64,000 bases of DNA from the NCBI RefSeq assembly GCF_963664735.1, contig NZ_OY761553.1, forward strand, positions 821,303 through 885,302, given 5' to 3'. Source of the DNA: an uncultured Cohaesibacter sp. GTDB taxonomy: Bacteria > Pseudomonadota > Alphaproteobacteria > Rhizobiales > Cohaesibacteraceae. Position 1 is the first letter of the stretch. Each line of letters opens with the position of its first letter. The notes below the pieces were generated by a model. It worked only from the letters and a program-made list of their open reading frames with translations, ran no database searches and was not told the origin of the DNA. A program made the translations under genes and the position numbers. Below, piece after piece: positions 1 to 8,707 of this stretch.

Positions 1-766
1 GGTCTTTGCCCAAAACTTGCCAGTGCACTCTCTCGTCCAGTTCAATAAGCCCATAAGCGCCGGCAGGCTCTCCTTGTGTGGTAAAACTCTCGGTCAGAGA
101 CTGCTGGGTCAGGTGGGTAATACCGTCGATTTTGGTGATCGTGTTCCAATGCACGTGGCCGGACAAAAAAACGACTGGCACGCTAGCTTGCGCAAGGGCT
201 TCTCGAGCCCGCTCTGCCATTGGGTAAGTCGACGACGAAGCATTATTCTCGAAATAGTAATTGCCAATCTGGCTGTGACCGGAAACCGGCACATGGCTGA
301 CCACAAGAAGAGGCCGATCAGCATTCTGTGTCGTGCGGGAAAGCCACAGCAGATCATTCTCACGCAGGACAAAGCCTGAATAGTCCGCCCCCCGGACAAT
401 CTTGCTGTCTGCACGCCAGAGCGCGATGCGCCAGCCGCCGACATCCAGTGTTTGATGGTCAAGTGATTGGTTCAGGATGGCTTCATTGTCGCAAACATCC
501 AGATGCTCTCTGTCATGATTACCGCAAATGTGATGAAGCGGCACGCTCAGCCCGTGAAAAGCGTCTTTGACTTCCTGTTCAAGCCGGAGGTCCGTATCCC
601 GATCGATATCGGAAATCCTGTCCCCCAAATCCAGAACGAAGTCAGGTTTGACGTCATCTACATAGCGTTTGAATTCGTCGATCAATTGAAGCGCAGCATC
701 GCCGCGTTTGGTGCAGCTAAGTGCCCCATGATGGATATCAGCAATAACACAAATTCGAACAGACAT
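1..766 (-). CDS. Metallophosphoesterase, calcineurin-like (partial, runs off left edge)
   Basis: About 255 codons are present; the C-terminus lies beyond base 1. Reading leftward from ATG at 764-766, the signature blocks of the metallophosphatase fold are visible in order: ADIHHG near residue 9, LGDR near 47, CGNHD near 81, VSHVP near 160 and SGHVH near 205. These residues bind the dinuclear metal centre in known members, which cleave phosphomono- or diesters. An AGAGGT Shine-Dalgarno sequence lies 6-8 bases before the start. The gene is last in view of the leftward operon that holds a peptide-type ABC transporter and a HAD phosphatase, so it may act on the imported compound. The substrate cannot be named from sequence. 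Family assignment is secure. Confidence 0.88.
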   Translation of the reverse strand, partial: MSVRICVIADIHHGALSCTKRGDAALQLIDEFKRYVDDVKPDFVLDLGDRISDIDRDTDLRLEQEVKDAFHGLSVPLHHICGNHDREHLDVCDNEAILNQSLDHQTLDVGGWRIALWRADSKIVRGADYSGFVLRENDLLWLSRTTQNADRPLLVVSHVPVSGHSQIGNYYFENNASSSTYPMAERAREALAQASVPVVFLSGHVHWNTITKIDGITHLTQQSLTESFTTQGEPAGAYGLIELDERVHWQVLGKD

Positions 767-797
767 GACCGGACCTCTCGTCACAAGAATGAGCAAG

Positions 798-820
798 TGC
801 TGTCGGGTGTCCCGACAGCA
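798..820 (-). repeat. Perfect 10-bp inverted repeat between binding-protein gene and phosphoesterase gene
   Basis: Arms 798-807 and 811-820 (TGCTGTCGGG / CCCGACAGCA) enclose a 3-base loop. It lies just after the binding-protein stop codon. No T-run follows on the minus strand, so it looks more like an intercistronic stem-loop that dampens read-through or protects the upstream mRNA than a full terminator. Confidence 0.6.
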
Positions 821-836
821 CATGGCGTTAAAAAAA

Positions 837-2384
837 TTAATTGAAAGAAATTGAACCGGCTCGGAAGTCGAGCACATATGGAATATGGCCAACTTTTGGC
901 GCCCAGTTGACGGATTTTTTCATACCCCAGCTTTCGAACGGACGATACAGAAGCAGGAATGGAGGATCCTGTTTGATGCGATCCATCAGATCAGCGTAAG
1001 CTGTCTTACGGTCTGCAATGTCTTTGGAGAAACGGAATTTTTCCCACGATTTGGCAAAAGCTTCGTCAGTGTTGTAACGACCTTCGGATTCAGAAGGACC
1101 GTTAGGAGCCCACATCACACCGAAACAACCGAATGGATCAGCGAAATACATCGGATTCGACCAGTTACGAACCATCAGTTCCGGTTTGCCACCAGTCCAT
1201 TCGTCAGTCGTGTTTACACGGCCATTGATACCAACTTCTGCCCACATTTCAACGATTGCCTGCGCAGCAAGAAAGCCGTTGGTGTAATAAGTGGCTGAGG
1301 TATCGAAAACAATCTCTGTGCCGTCATAGCCAGCCTCTTTGAGAAGCAGCTTGGCTTTTTCAGGATTATATTCAAAGGTTTCCAGCTCTGGCATATAGAG
1401 ATCGCCGAACTCTTTCATGGTATGGCTGTTTGGAACAATCGCCTTGCCTTGCCAGAGAGCTTCATTGAGCATATTTCGGTCCACGGCCATGGACATGGCC
1501 TGACGGATGCGAGGATCCTTAAGAGCCGGATTGTTCATGTTCATGACCATCAGATGGAACAACGGAGTTGCATAACCTTCGGTCTTGAGGTTAGAGTCGG
1601 CTTCGATCATTGGAAGCTGGTCTGGTGCGATATTGTTGATGATGTCCGCTTCGCCGGTTTTTAGGGCTGTCACGCGGGACGCAGTCTCAGGCATCTGTTT
1701 GACGGTCACTTTGTCCAAAGGCGCTTTTTCACCCCAGAAATCGTCAAAGCGTTCCCAAACGAAATAGTTTTCAGGAACGAATTCAGAAACTTTGTACGGA
1801 CCGGTTCCAACTGGCTTGAGCTTGAAGGCTTCATAGTCGTCGTCCTCGGCTTTGTTCGGATCGCCTGCAAGCGCCATGGTGTATTTCTGAGGGATGATCA
1901 TAACCTGCTGCAAGCTGAGCAGTGTCTCCCAAAGAGGTTCTTCGCGTTTCGCGTAAACACGAACGGTGTAATCGTCGACCTTTTCGGCTTTTTCGAAATT
2001 GCCCAGACGATCACGAGCGCGCACCTGATACGGTGCGAAGGTTGCTTGCACCATGCGGTTCAGAGAGAAGACCACGTCATCAGCAGTCATTTCGTCGCCA
2101 TTGTGGAACTTGACGCCCTGACGCAGTTTCAGTTCCATCACAGTTGGCTCGACCAGATGCCACTCGGTCGCGAGGGCAGGAACCCACTTTGCATCTGTGG
2201 TGTTGTGGTCGCGATCAATCAGGGTGTCGAACGCGTTGTAGTAAACCTGAGACCCGACGTTAGAATGGTCGCGACCCGGATCCATGTAGCCCGTTACGTG
2301 AGCAACGCCTACGGTCAGTTCGGTAGCAAAGGCTGAGGTGGCAATAAGTGAAGCGAGAGCAGTGGTAGCAAAGAGCTTTTTCAT
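837..2384 (-). CDS. ABC transporter substrate-binding protein, family 5 (peptide/nickel/opine type)
   Basis: The 515-residue periplasmic protein begins MKKLFATTALASLIATSAFA, a typical Sec signal peptide with an AFA cleavage site. The mature part has the family-5 (SBP_bac_5) features: an early block with GRDH and YYNAFDTLID, LRQGVKFHNG near residue 85, a TGPYKV block near 190 and an RQAMSMAVDR block near 295. An AGGAGG Shine-Dalgarno sequence precedes the ATG at 2382-2384. The longer reading frame, up to 2507, would overlap the upstream permease and bury the signal peptide, so I reject it. Known members bind di- or oligopeptides, opines or metal chelates; the ligand here is unknown. Its permeases lie immediately upstream. 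The transporter ATPases are not in the window and may lie to the left. Confidence 0.93.
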   Translation of the reverse strand: MKKLFATTALASLIATSAFATELTVGVAHVTGYMDPGRDHSNVGSQVYYNAFDTLIDRDHNTTDAKWVPALATEWHLVEPTVMELKLRQGVKFHNGDEMTADDVVFSLNRMVQATFAPYQVRARDRLGNFEKAEKVDDYTVRVYAKREEPLWETLLSLQQVMIIPQKYTMALAGDPNKAEDDDYEAFKLKPVGTGPYKVSEFVPENYFVWERFDDFWGEKAPLDKVTVKQMPETASRVTALKTGEADIINNIAPDQLPMIEADSNLKTEGYATPLFHLMVMNMNNPALKDPRIRQAMSMAVDRNMLNEALWQGKAIVPNSHTMKEFGDLYMPELETFEYNPEKAKLLLKEAGYDGTEIVFDTSATYYTNGFLAAQAIVEMWAEVGINGRVNTTDEWTGGKPELMVRNWSNPMYFADPFGCFGVMWAPNGPSESEGRYNTDEAFAKSWEKFRFSKDIADRKTAYADLMDRIKQDPPFLLLYRPFESWGMKKSVNWAPKVGHIPYVLDFRAGSISFN

Positions 2385-2442
2385 CGAAAAGCCTCCTGTA
2401 ATGAGTTGAATGAATGGCCATTCAGGCTTCTTGTTAAAGTGA

Positions 2443-3363
2443 TCAGCGGCCGCGCAAGCGCACATCGACATGGTCGCGAAGCCAATCGCCCAAAATTTGG
2501 ACGGCAAAGGTGAGCAGGAGGATCATCATCGCAGGGGCGATAACGATCCATGGTGCGGTAGGAAGATAGTCACGCCCAACGCCAACCATGGACCCCAGAG
2601 TTGCGGTCGGCGGTTGCATGCCTAGGCCAAGAAACGACAGAGTGGACTCGAGCATGACGATGTTGGAGAAATTGAGCGTGAACTGGACAACCAGCGGGGA
2701 AACCAAACTTGGAAGTATGTGGCGAAGCGCAATTCGCTGCGGTGTAGCCCCGGCAGCCTGCGCAGCCTCAATGAATGGCATGCGGACGATTTTGCGCACT
2801 TCGCCACGAACGATCCTTGCATGCTGTTCCCAGCCGTAAATACCCAGAACCAGCACCATGATCTCCAACGAATTGCCGAAAATCGCGAGGATCAGAAGAG
2901 AGATAAGCGTGAAAGGAATTGCGATCTGGGCGTCGACGGTGGCCATGATAAAGTCTTCGAAGGCACCACCAACAATGCCCGCGAGCAACCCCAGACTACC
3001 GCCGATAAGCAAACCAATTGTCGCTCCGGCCAGTGCGAGAGCGAACGTAAGCCGCAGTCCATAAATACTGCGCGAAAGGATATCCCGGCCCAATTCGTCA
3101 GTGCCAAGAAAGAAGCCGTCTTTATAGCGATCGAACCCCAAGGGAGGTCGCAAACGTGAGATCAGACTCTGATGAGCCGGATCAAAAGGTGCAATCCATG
3201 GTGCTGTGATAGAGATAACAATCAGCGCCAAACCAATGAGCAACGCAATCCTGAGGATCCAGTTCGACTTGCTCCAAAGGGTGCCCCCTGGAAATTTATT
3301 CCAGTTGAAGGGTTGCTTCTGGGATGACTGCGGCACGGCCGAAGAAGAAGTTGTTTCCGTCAT
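2443..3363 (-). CDS. ABC transporter permease, DppC/OppC family
   Basis: The 306-residue inner-membrane protein has a cytoplasmic N-tail, a first membrane helix near residues 38-58, then a periplasmic stretch with FDPAHQ and the block FFLGTDELGRDILSR that is typical of DppC-type permeases. The ABC-contacting EAA loop reads EAAQAAGATPQRIALRHILP near residues 195-214. Five further membrane segments follow. The start has an AAGGA ribosome site. The gene begins 3 bases after the stop of the DppB-type permease, so the two are translationally coupled. It forms the transmembrane pore together with that partner. Confidence 0.93.
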   Translation of the reverse strand: MTETTSSSAVPQSSQKQPFNWNKFPGGTLWSKSNWILRIALLIGLALIVISITAPWIAPFDPAHQSLISRLRPPLGFDRYKDGFFLGTDELGRDILSRSIYGLRLTFALALAGATIGLLIGGSLGLLAGIVGGAFEDFIMATVDAQIAIPFTLISLLILAIFGNSLEIMVLVLGIYGWEQHARIVRGEVRKIVRMPFIEAAQAAGATPQRIALRHILPSLVSPLVVQFTLNFSNIVMLESTLSFLGLGMQPPTATLGSMVGVGRDYLPTAPWIVIAPAMMILLLTFAVQILGDWLRDHVDVRLRGR

Positions 3364-3366
3364 GGC

Positions 3367-4293
3367 TCAATCCTTTGCAAGTCTGATGCGGGGGTCTGCA
3401 TAGGCGTATGTCAGATCGACCAACGCGTTGATGATGATCACCGCAACGGCAACCATGAGGACTCCGAACTGCAAGACCGGATAGTCGCGAGTGATGGCAG
3501 AGCGAACCAACAGATCGCCGATGCCCGGCCAAGAGAATATGGATTCCACCACCACGCTACCTGCTGCTGCGAGGCCAGCAATCTGAAGACCAATGACCGA
3601 AAGAATGGTAATGGACGCGTTTTTGAGACCGTGTTTGAGAATGACGATGCTCTCAGGCAACCCTTTCGCACGTGCAGTGCGCATATAGTCCAGCCCCAAT
3701 ACATCCAGCATTGCGTTGCGGGTAAAACGTGTGAGCGCCGCAATCATCGTGCCTGACATGGCAATCGTGGGCATGATGAAATGCCAAAGTGTCCCGTCGC
3801 CGACCACAGGCAACCAATTCAGCGAGTAGGCGAAAGTAAGCACCAAAAGGATGGCAATCACAAAGGACGGAACAGCGTAACCTATAAAGGCAAACACCAT
3901 GATGATGCTGCCAACGATTGATTGGCGATTGAGCGCGGCAAGAATGCCCAGTGGAATGGAAAGCAACAGGGTGAACCCGACTGAAGAGAGCAACAATTCC
4001 AAAGATGGCCAGATACGCTCCGACGCGATCTGGGCAACGGAACGCCCTTCAACAAAGGAAAGGCCGAACTGACCGGTCAGACAGGACACGAGAAATCGCC
4101 AATATTGCGTAGCAAGAGAAGCATCAAGCCCATAGTAGGCAATCAACAAGGCGCGATCTTCTTTGGTGATACCTTCCCCAACAACAAAGTCGATGGCATT
4201 GCCTGAAAGCCGCGTAGCGAAAAAGACAAGGGTAACAATCACAAAAAGTGTGATCGCCATTTTCAGTAGTGTGCGTAAAACATAAGTCAGCAT
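3367..4293 (-). CDS. ABC transporter permease, DppB/OppB family
   Basis: The 308-residue inner-membrane protein starts MLTYVLRTLLKM, the usual DppB amino end with a helix at residues 8-28. The EAA loop reads YMRTARAKGLPESIVILKHG near residues 200-219. Five to six transmembrane segments are evident. An AGGAG ribosome site lies 7 bases before the ATG. The start overlaps the end of the HAD phosphatase gene by 7 bases, which places that phosphatase in the same transcript. It pairs with the DppC-type permease downstream. Confidence 0.93.
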   Translation of the reverse strand: MLTYVLRTLLKMAITLFVIVTLVFFATRLSGNAIDFVVGEGITKEDRALLIAYYGLDASLATQYWRFLVSCLTGQFGLSFVEGRSVAQIASERIWPSLELLLSSVGFTLLLSIPLGILAALNRQSIVGSIIMVFAFIGYAVPSFVIAILLVLTFAYSLNWLPVVGDGTLWHFIMPTIAMSGTMIAALTRFTRNAMLDVLGLDYMRTARAKGLPESIVILKHGLKNASITILSVIGLQIAGLAAAGSVVVESIFSWPGIGDLLVRSAITRDYPVLQFGVLMVAVAVIIINALVDLTYAYADPRIRLAKD

Positions 4294-5081
4294 GGCTGCA
4301 CTCCTGTTTCCTGAGGCAACTCTGCAGATCTCTTCAGAGAGAACTGCTCATGAACAATGTGAATGAAATTCAGTCCGGCCCGTGCTGCCGCCAATCCATC
4401 AGTCTCAGCATTGTCACCGACAAACACGCAGTTTCGGGGCAGTTCGCCAGCACGCTCAAAAGCAAGATCAATCAAAGCGGTATCCGGCTTGCCAAAGCTT
4501 TTGAAATCGATGTCGGGCAAGCAGGTATGCACCGCCGAAAGCAAAGCCCCGGTTTCCGGCACAGGCGCACCCAGATTACCCGGATGCGTAGCGTCAATGT
4601 TGGTAACAACGAACTCTGCACCCTGTTGCAATTGGCGACAGATTCTTTCGAGGCTTGCTAAATTGAACGATTGGTCTCTTGCCAGCAGAACAAAATCTGG
4701 CTTGTCATCATTTTGCCTAAGGCCCAGTTCTTCCGCCAATTCCAAAAGCGGAGCATCGGCATAGATCGATATTTCCGCGCCAGAACAGGTCTCAGCCAAT
4801 TGGCGAATCGAGAATTCTCCAGCAAGAAGCAGTCTTTCCGAAGCGATGTCCAGTCCGAGCCCGATCAGCTTTCTTGCAAGACTGGCTCCAGTGTCAGAAG
4901 AATTATTAGAAACAATCCAAATCTTGTTTCTATTGAGTTCTACAAATTTTATTGACCCTGGAAGGGCGATACTTCCAGATATAAGACATCCATCAAGATC
5001 ACATAAAATAACCTTGTACTCTTCAGCAATATTTATACTGAACCCAGAGGTCGAATAAACTTTGTTAGAAACCTGCATCAT
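4287..5081 (-). CDS. HAD-superfamily hydrolase, NagD-like (class IIA) phosphatase
   Basis: The 264-residue cytosolic enzyme shows all four HAD motifs: CDLDGCL near residue 26 (nucleophile and acid/base Asp), VSNNSSDTG near 58, GKPDTALI near 197 (Lys) and FVGDNAETDG near 219 (Asp cluster). The spacing between motifs II and III leaves room for the C2B cap of NagD/4-nitrophenylphosphatase-type enzymes, which dephosphorylate small metabolites such as sugar phosphates or phosphoglycolate. It is the first gene of the leftward ABC-transporter operon and overlaps the next gene. Two adjacent Met codons (5081, 5078) could start it, and the ribosome site is weak (CGGAA). The substrate is unknown. Confidence 0.85.
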   Translation of the reverse strand: MMQVSNKVYSTSGFSINIAEEYKVILCDLDGCLISGSIALPGSIKFVELNRNKIWIVSNNSSDTGASLARKLIGLGLDIASERLLLAGEFSIRQLAETCSGAEISIYADAPLLELAEELGLRQNDDKPDFVLLARDQSFNLASLERICRQLQQGAEFVVTNIDATHPGNLGAPVPETGALLSAVHTCLPDIDFKSFGKPDTALIDLAFERAGELPRNCVFVGDNAETDGLAAARAGLNFIHIVHEQFSLKRSAELPQETGVQPC

Positions 5082-5507
5082 CGATTCCGACTTAAATAGA
5101 TTTATTATTATTTAAGTGCAGGCAAACAAATCGATTTCTCGCTCATCAACCCGCCGTTGATGAGCCACACATTGTTAGAGATTGATAACAATGAAGTAAC
5201 AGCCCAAAGCAATGGTTTGGGTTCCCCAAACCATTGCTTTGGTTCTAGGCTTCTAAAGACCGTGGAAACCAGCGGGTAATGGCTTCATAGAGGCATTCAA
5301 CAGCCCGCTTCGCTCGGAATGTCTGAATGCAAATAGGTTCATGACCCTTGCGGATATGCGCTAAAAGTTGGAACTCATCGCAGGGGTAAGACGTTTAATC
5401 AATGTCCGCAATGCGCTGACAATTTCCGTGCGCCTATCTCGCTAGTGCGAAATACTCGCTGTTTGCAATGTCTAAAATGGGCTCTATCCTGCCTTTGCAT
5501 TTCATAA
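5082..5507. other. Intergenic region, promoter side of the ABC/HAD operon
   Basis: No convincing gene on either strand. It holds the long palindrome at 5204-5242 and must contain the promoter for the leftward HAD-dpp operon. I see no feature secure enough to call a -35/-10 pair. Confidence 0.5.
5204..5242. repeat. Perfect 18-bp palindrome with 3-base loop
   Basis: Arm 5204-5221 (CCAAAGCAATGGTTTGGG) is exactly complementary to 5225-5242; the loop is TTC. There is no flanking T-run in either direction. It could be an extruding DNA site, an operator, or an RNA hairpin in the leader of the HAD-dpp transcript if that transcript starts near valS. Its function is unknown. Confidence 0.7.
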
Positions 5508-5542
5508 ACAAACCCCGCCGAAGATAGTCTCCTGCGGGGTTT
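5502..5542 (-). terminator. Rho-independent terminator of valS
   Basis: Arms 5510-5518 and 5534-5542 (AAACCCCGC / GCGGGGTTT) form a GC-rich hairpin. On the minus strand it is followed by GTTTATG with T-rich sequence. It lies 39 bases past the valS stop codon. Confidence 0.8.
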
Positions 5543-5580
5543 GATATTCTCATCTTTGGTCGTTAAGTGCCTTTAGTCGC

Positions 5581-8439
5581 CTAGAGCGCAGCCAGAATGC
5601 GGTTTAAGGCTTCCTGAACTTTTGCCTTCAGCTCGTTTTGTTCGGCCAATTTGGATTTCTGTTCTTCGACGATTTCAGCCGGAGCATTGGCGACGAATTT
5701 CTCGTTTCCAAGCTTTTTGGCAAATTTATCGGCAACTTTGGAAATTTTGTCGATTTCCTTTTCCAAACGAGCCTTTTCTGCGTCGAGATCAATCACGCCA
5801 GCCAGAGGCAGAGCAACGGTAGCTTCGTGAACAACAACCTGGGCAGACCCTTGAGGGACTGTTTCAGAGATGGAGATTTCTTCCACACGAGCCAGACGCT
5901 TGAGAACAGCATCATGAGAAGCAAGGCGGGCCTTGGTTTCTTCCGATGCGCCAACAATCTCAAGCTTGAACTTGATTGATGGAGCAATGTTCATTTCGGC
6001 GCGAATGGAACGGATCGCCGAGATCATGTCTACAAGCCAGTTGATTTCATCGGCTGCGCCAGTGTCCTTGATATCGTATGAAGGCCATTCTTCAAGAATG
6101 AGCAGGCTCTTGCGTGCCGGACCAGCTTTGCCGGTTTCTGCCCACAGCTCTTCGGTGATGAAAGGCATGATCGGGTGTAGAAGCAAGCAGATCTGATCGA
6201 GAACCCAAGCTGCGCAGGCTTGTGTTTCCTTCTTGGCATCGCTTTCGCCTTCGTCCTGAAGAACAGGTTTTGAAAGCTCGATATACCAATCGCAATAAAG
6301 GTTCCATACGAAGCGATAAAGAACATTGGCGGCGTCGTTGAAACGATAGGACTCGATGGCGTCAGAAACTTCTGTTGCCGTCTTGGCCAGCTCTGCGACG
6401 ATCCATTGGTTTACCGTTTCCGTGACCGCAGACGGATCAAAGCCAGCCGTGCGCTCACAGCCGTTCATTTGCGTGAAGCGGGTTGCGTTCCAGAGTTTGG
6501 TGCCGAAGTTGCGATAGCCAGCAACGCGGCTGGTGGCAAGCTTGATGTCGCGGCCCTGCGCTGCCATGGCTGTGAGGGTGAAGCGAACGGCATCTGCCCC
6601 GAATTCGTCGATCAGATTGAGCGGATCGATGACGTTGCCCTTGGATTTGGACATTTTCGCGCCATGCTCATCACGAACCAAGGCATGAACATAAACCGTG
6701 TGGAACGGCTCTTCCTTCATGAAATGCATGGACATCATCATCATGCGGGCAACCCAGAAGAAGATGATATCAAAGCCGGTGACGAGCACGTCGGTCTGAT
6801 AGTAGCGTTCCAATTCCGGCGTCTGGTCTGGCCAGCCAAGGGTCGAGAATGGCCACAAAGCAGATGAGAACCACGTATCCAGAACGTCTTCGTCACGGCG
6901 AAGCTCTACGTCCTTGCCATAATGGGCTTTTGCTTGAGCTGCTGCTTCTTCATCATCGTGGGCAACGAAGATATGCTCATCCGGGCCGAACCAGGCAGGA
7001 ATGCGATGGCCCCACCAGAGCTGACGGGAAATACACCAAGGCTCGATGTTTTCCATCCACTCGAAATAGGTCTTTTCCCAATTCTGAGGAACGAACTTGG
7101 TGCGCCCTGCCCTGACAGACTCGATCGCTGGACCGGCAAGGGTCTTGGCATCTGCAAACCACTGGTCGGTCAGCATCGGTTCAATGACAACGCCCGAACG
7201 GTCGCCAAACGGCTGCATGATCTTCTTGTTTTCGACCAACGGAATGTCGTTGCCTTCTTCGTCTTTGGTAAAGACGCAGAGGCCTTCGGCATTGATGGCT
7301 TCGACAATGCGCTTGCGTGCCTCGAAGCGATCAAGTCCGCGATACTCGTCTGGAACAAGGTTGATGGCGTCAACGTCGCGCTCGCTTGGCAGCTCGCCGG
7401 ATTTGACGATTGCAGCTGCTTTTGCTGCGCATTCGGCGTATGAAGCACCATCATCACGCATGGAAGCCTTGACGTCCATCAGGCGGTAGCACGGGATCTT
7501 GTTGCGACGGGCAACCTGATAGTCGTTGAAGTCATGGGCGCCGGTGATCTTCACAGCGCCAGATCCAAAATCAGGATCTGGATATTCGTCACGAATGATC
7601 GGGATCAGACGACGGAATTCTTTTGGTCCGACCGGGATTTCGCACAGCTTGCCCAAGATCGGTGCATAGCGTTCATCGGAAGGATGAACAGCAACCGCGC
7701 CATCGCCCAGCATGGTTTCCGGACGGGTCGTGGCGATGGAGATATAATCGCGCTCTTCTTCAAAAATGACGTTGCCGTCTTCATCCTTCTCGACATAGGT
7801 GTAGGTTTCCCCACCAGCGAGAGGATATTTGAAGTGCCACATATGGCCGTCGACTTCCTTATTCTCGACTTCGAGGTCGGAAATCGCGGTTTCGAACTTT
7901 GGATCCCAGTTGACGAGGCGTTTGCCGCGGTAGATGAGGCCTTCTTCATAAAGCTGAATGAAGACCTTCTGAACGGCCTTTGAAAGGCCTTCGTCCATGG
8001 TGAAGCGTTCGCGAGACCAGTCAGCTGTTGCACCGAGACGGCGCAGCTGATTGAAGATGGTGCCGCCGGATTCGCCTTTCCATTTCCAGACGCGTTCGAC
8101 AAAGGCATCGCGGCCCATGGAACGACGATCAGGTTCCTTATTGGCTGCCAACTGGCGTTCAACAACCATTTGCGTTGCGATGCCTGCATGGTCCATGCCT
8201 GGTTGCCAGAGAACATCATAGCCCTTCATGCGGTGATAGCGGATCATGACGTCCTGAAGGGTGTTGTTAAGAGCATGGCCCATATGAAGTGAGCCCGTAA
8301 CGTTTGGCGGTGGAATTACGATGGAGAAGCTGTCTTGTCCATCCTTCTTGCCTGCTCCGGCTTTGAATGCGCCGGCTTCTTCCCATGCATCATAAAGGCG
8401 CGACTCGACTGTGGCCGCATCAAAAGTTTTTTCAAGCAT
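5581..8439 (-). CDS. valS: Valyl-tRNA synthetase
   Basis: The 952-residue class I aminoacyl-tRNA synthetase charges tRNA-Val and edits misactivated threonine. The HIGH-type signature lies near residues 44-55 (PPNVTGSLHMGH) and the KMSKS loop near 553 (GAKMSKSKGN). The editing domain occupies roughly 195-370 (TTRPETMLGDGA). The anticodon-binding helical domain follows, and the C-terminal coiled coil (rich in Lys/Glu after residue 875) is the tRNA-Val arm. Length is typical. It ends the pcm - tolC - popZ - valS block, an order found in many Hyphomicrobiales, and is followed by its own terminator. Confidence 0.98.
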   Translation of the reverse strand: MLEKTFDAATVESRLYDAWEEAGAFKAGAGKKDGQDSFSIVIPPPNVTGSLHMGHALNNTLQDVMIRYHRMKGYDVLWQPGMDHAGIATQMVVERQLAANKEPDRRSMGRDAFVERVWKWKGESGGTIFNQLRRLGATADWSRERFTMDEGLSKAVQKVFIQLYEEGLIYRGKRLVNWDPKFETAISDLEVENKEVDGHMWHFKYPLAGGETYTYVEKDEDGNVIFEEERDYISIATTRPETMLGDGAVAVHPSDERYAPILGKLCEIPVGPKEFRRLIPIIRDEYPDPDFGSGAVKITGAHDFNDYQVARRNKIPCYRLMDVKASMRDDGASYAECAAKAAAIVKSGELPSERDVDAINLVPDEYRGLDRFEARKRIVEAINAEGLCVFTKDEEGNDIPLVENKKIMQPFGDRSGVVIEPMLTDQWFADAKTLAGPAIESVRAGRTKFVPQNWEKTYFEWMENIEPWCISRQLWWGHRIPAWFGPDEHIFVAHDDEEAAAQAKAHYGKDVELRRDEDVLDTWFSSALWPFSTLGWPDQTPELERYYQTDVLVTGFDIIFFWVARMMMMSMHFMKEEPFHTVYVHALVRDEHGAKMSKSKGNVIDPLNLIDEFGADAVRFTLTAMAAQGRDIKLATSRVAGYRNFGTKLWNATRFTQMNGCERTAGFDPSAVTETVNQWIVAELAKTATEVSDAIESYRFNDAANVLYRFVWNLYCDWYIELSKPVLQDEGESDAKKETQACAAWVLDQICLLLHPIMPFITEELWAETGKAGPARKSLLILEEWPSYDIKDTGAADEINWLVDMISAIRSIRAEMNIAPSIKFKLEIVGASEETKARLASHDAVLKRLARVEEISISETVPQGSAQVVVHEATVALPLAGVIDLDAEKARLEKEIDKISKVADKFAKKLGNEKFVANAPAEIVEEQKSKLAEQNELKAKVQEALNRILAAL

Positions 8440-8707
8440 TGCACATCCATATTGCAGCTCACCGATTTTTATCAGGCGATGCTGTCATTCTGAGGCTTGA
8501 ACCGACACAATCTGAGCTAGGACGGCCCGTTGGTCGGTACGAAAACTGTATAAGTTATGGTGTAAATCCCATTCCCCCAAAGCTGTCAACCATTTGAAGC
8601 AACAACAGGTCGATCTTCAAGCAATGGGCGCATATTTTTCGCGAAAAACATGCATAAACATTCAAAGGGGCGTTGGGTATCGAATTTATGCGAGTTGGTA
8701 CGGGCGA

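Noticed and set aside
2385-2507. Upstream extension of the binding-protein gene to 2507
   Set aside because: It would overlap the preceding permease gene and place 41 residues before a perfect signal peptide with its own AGGAGG site.
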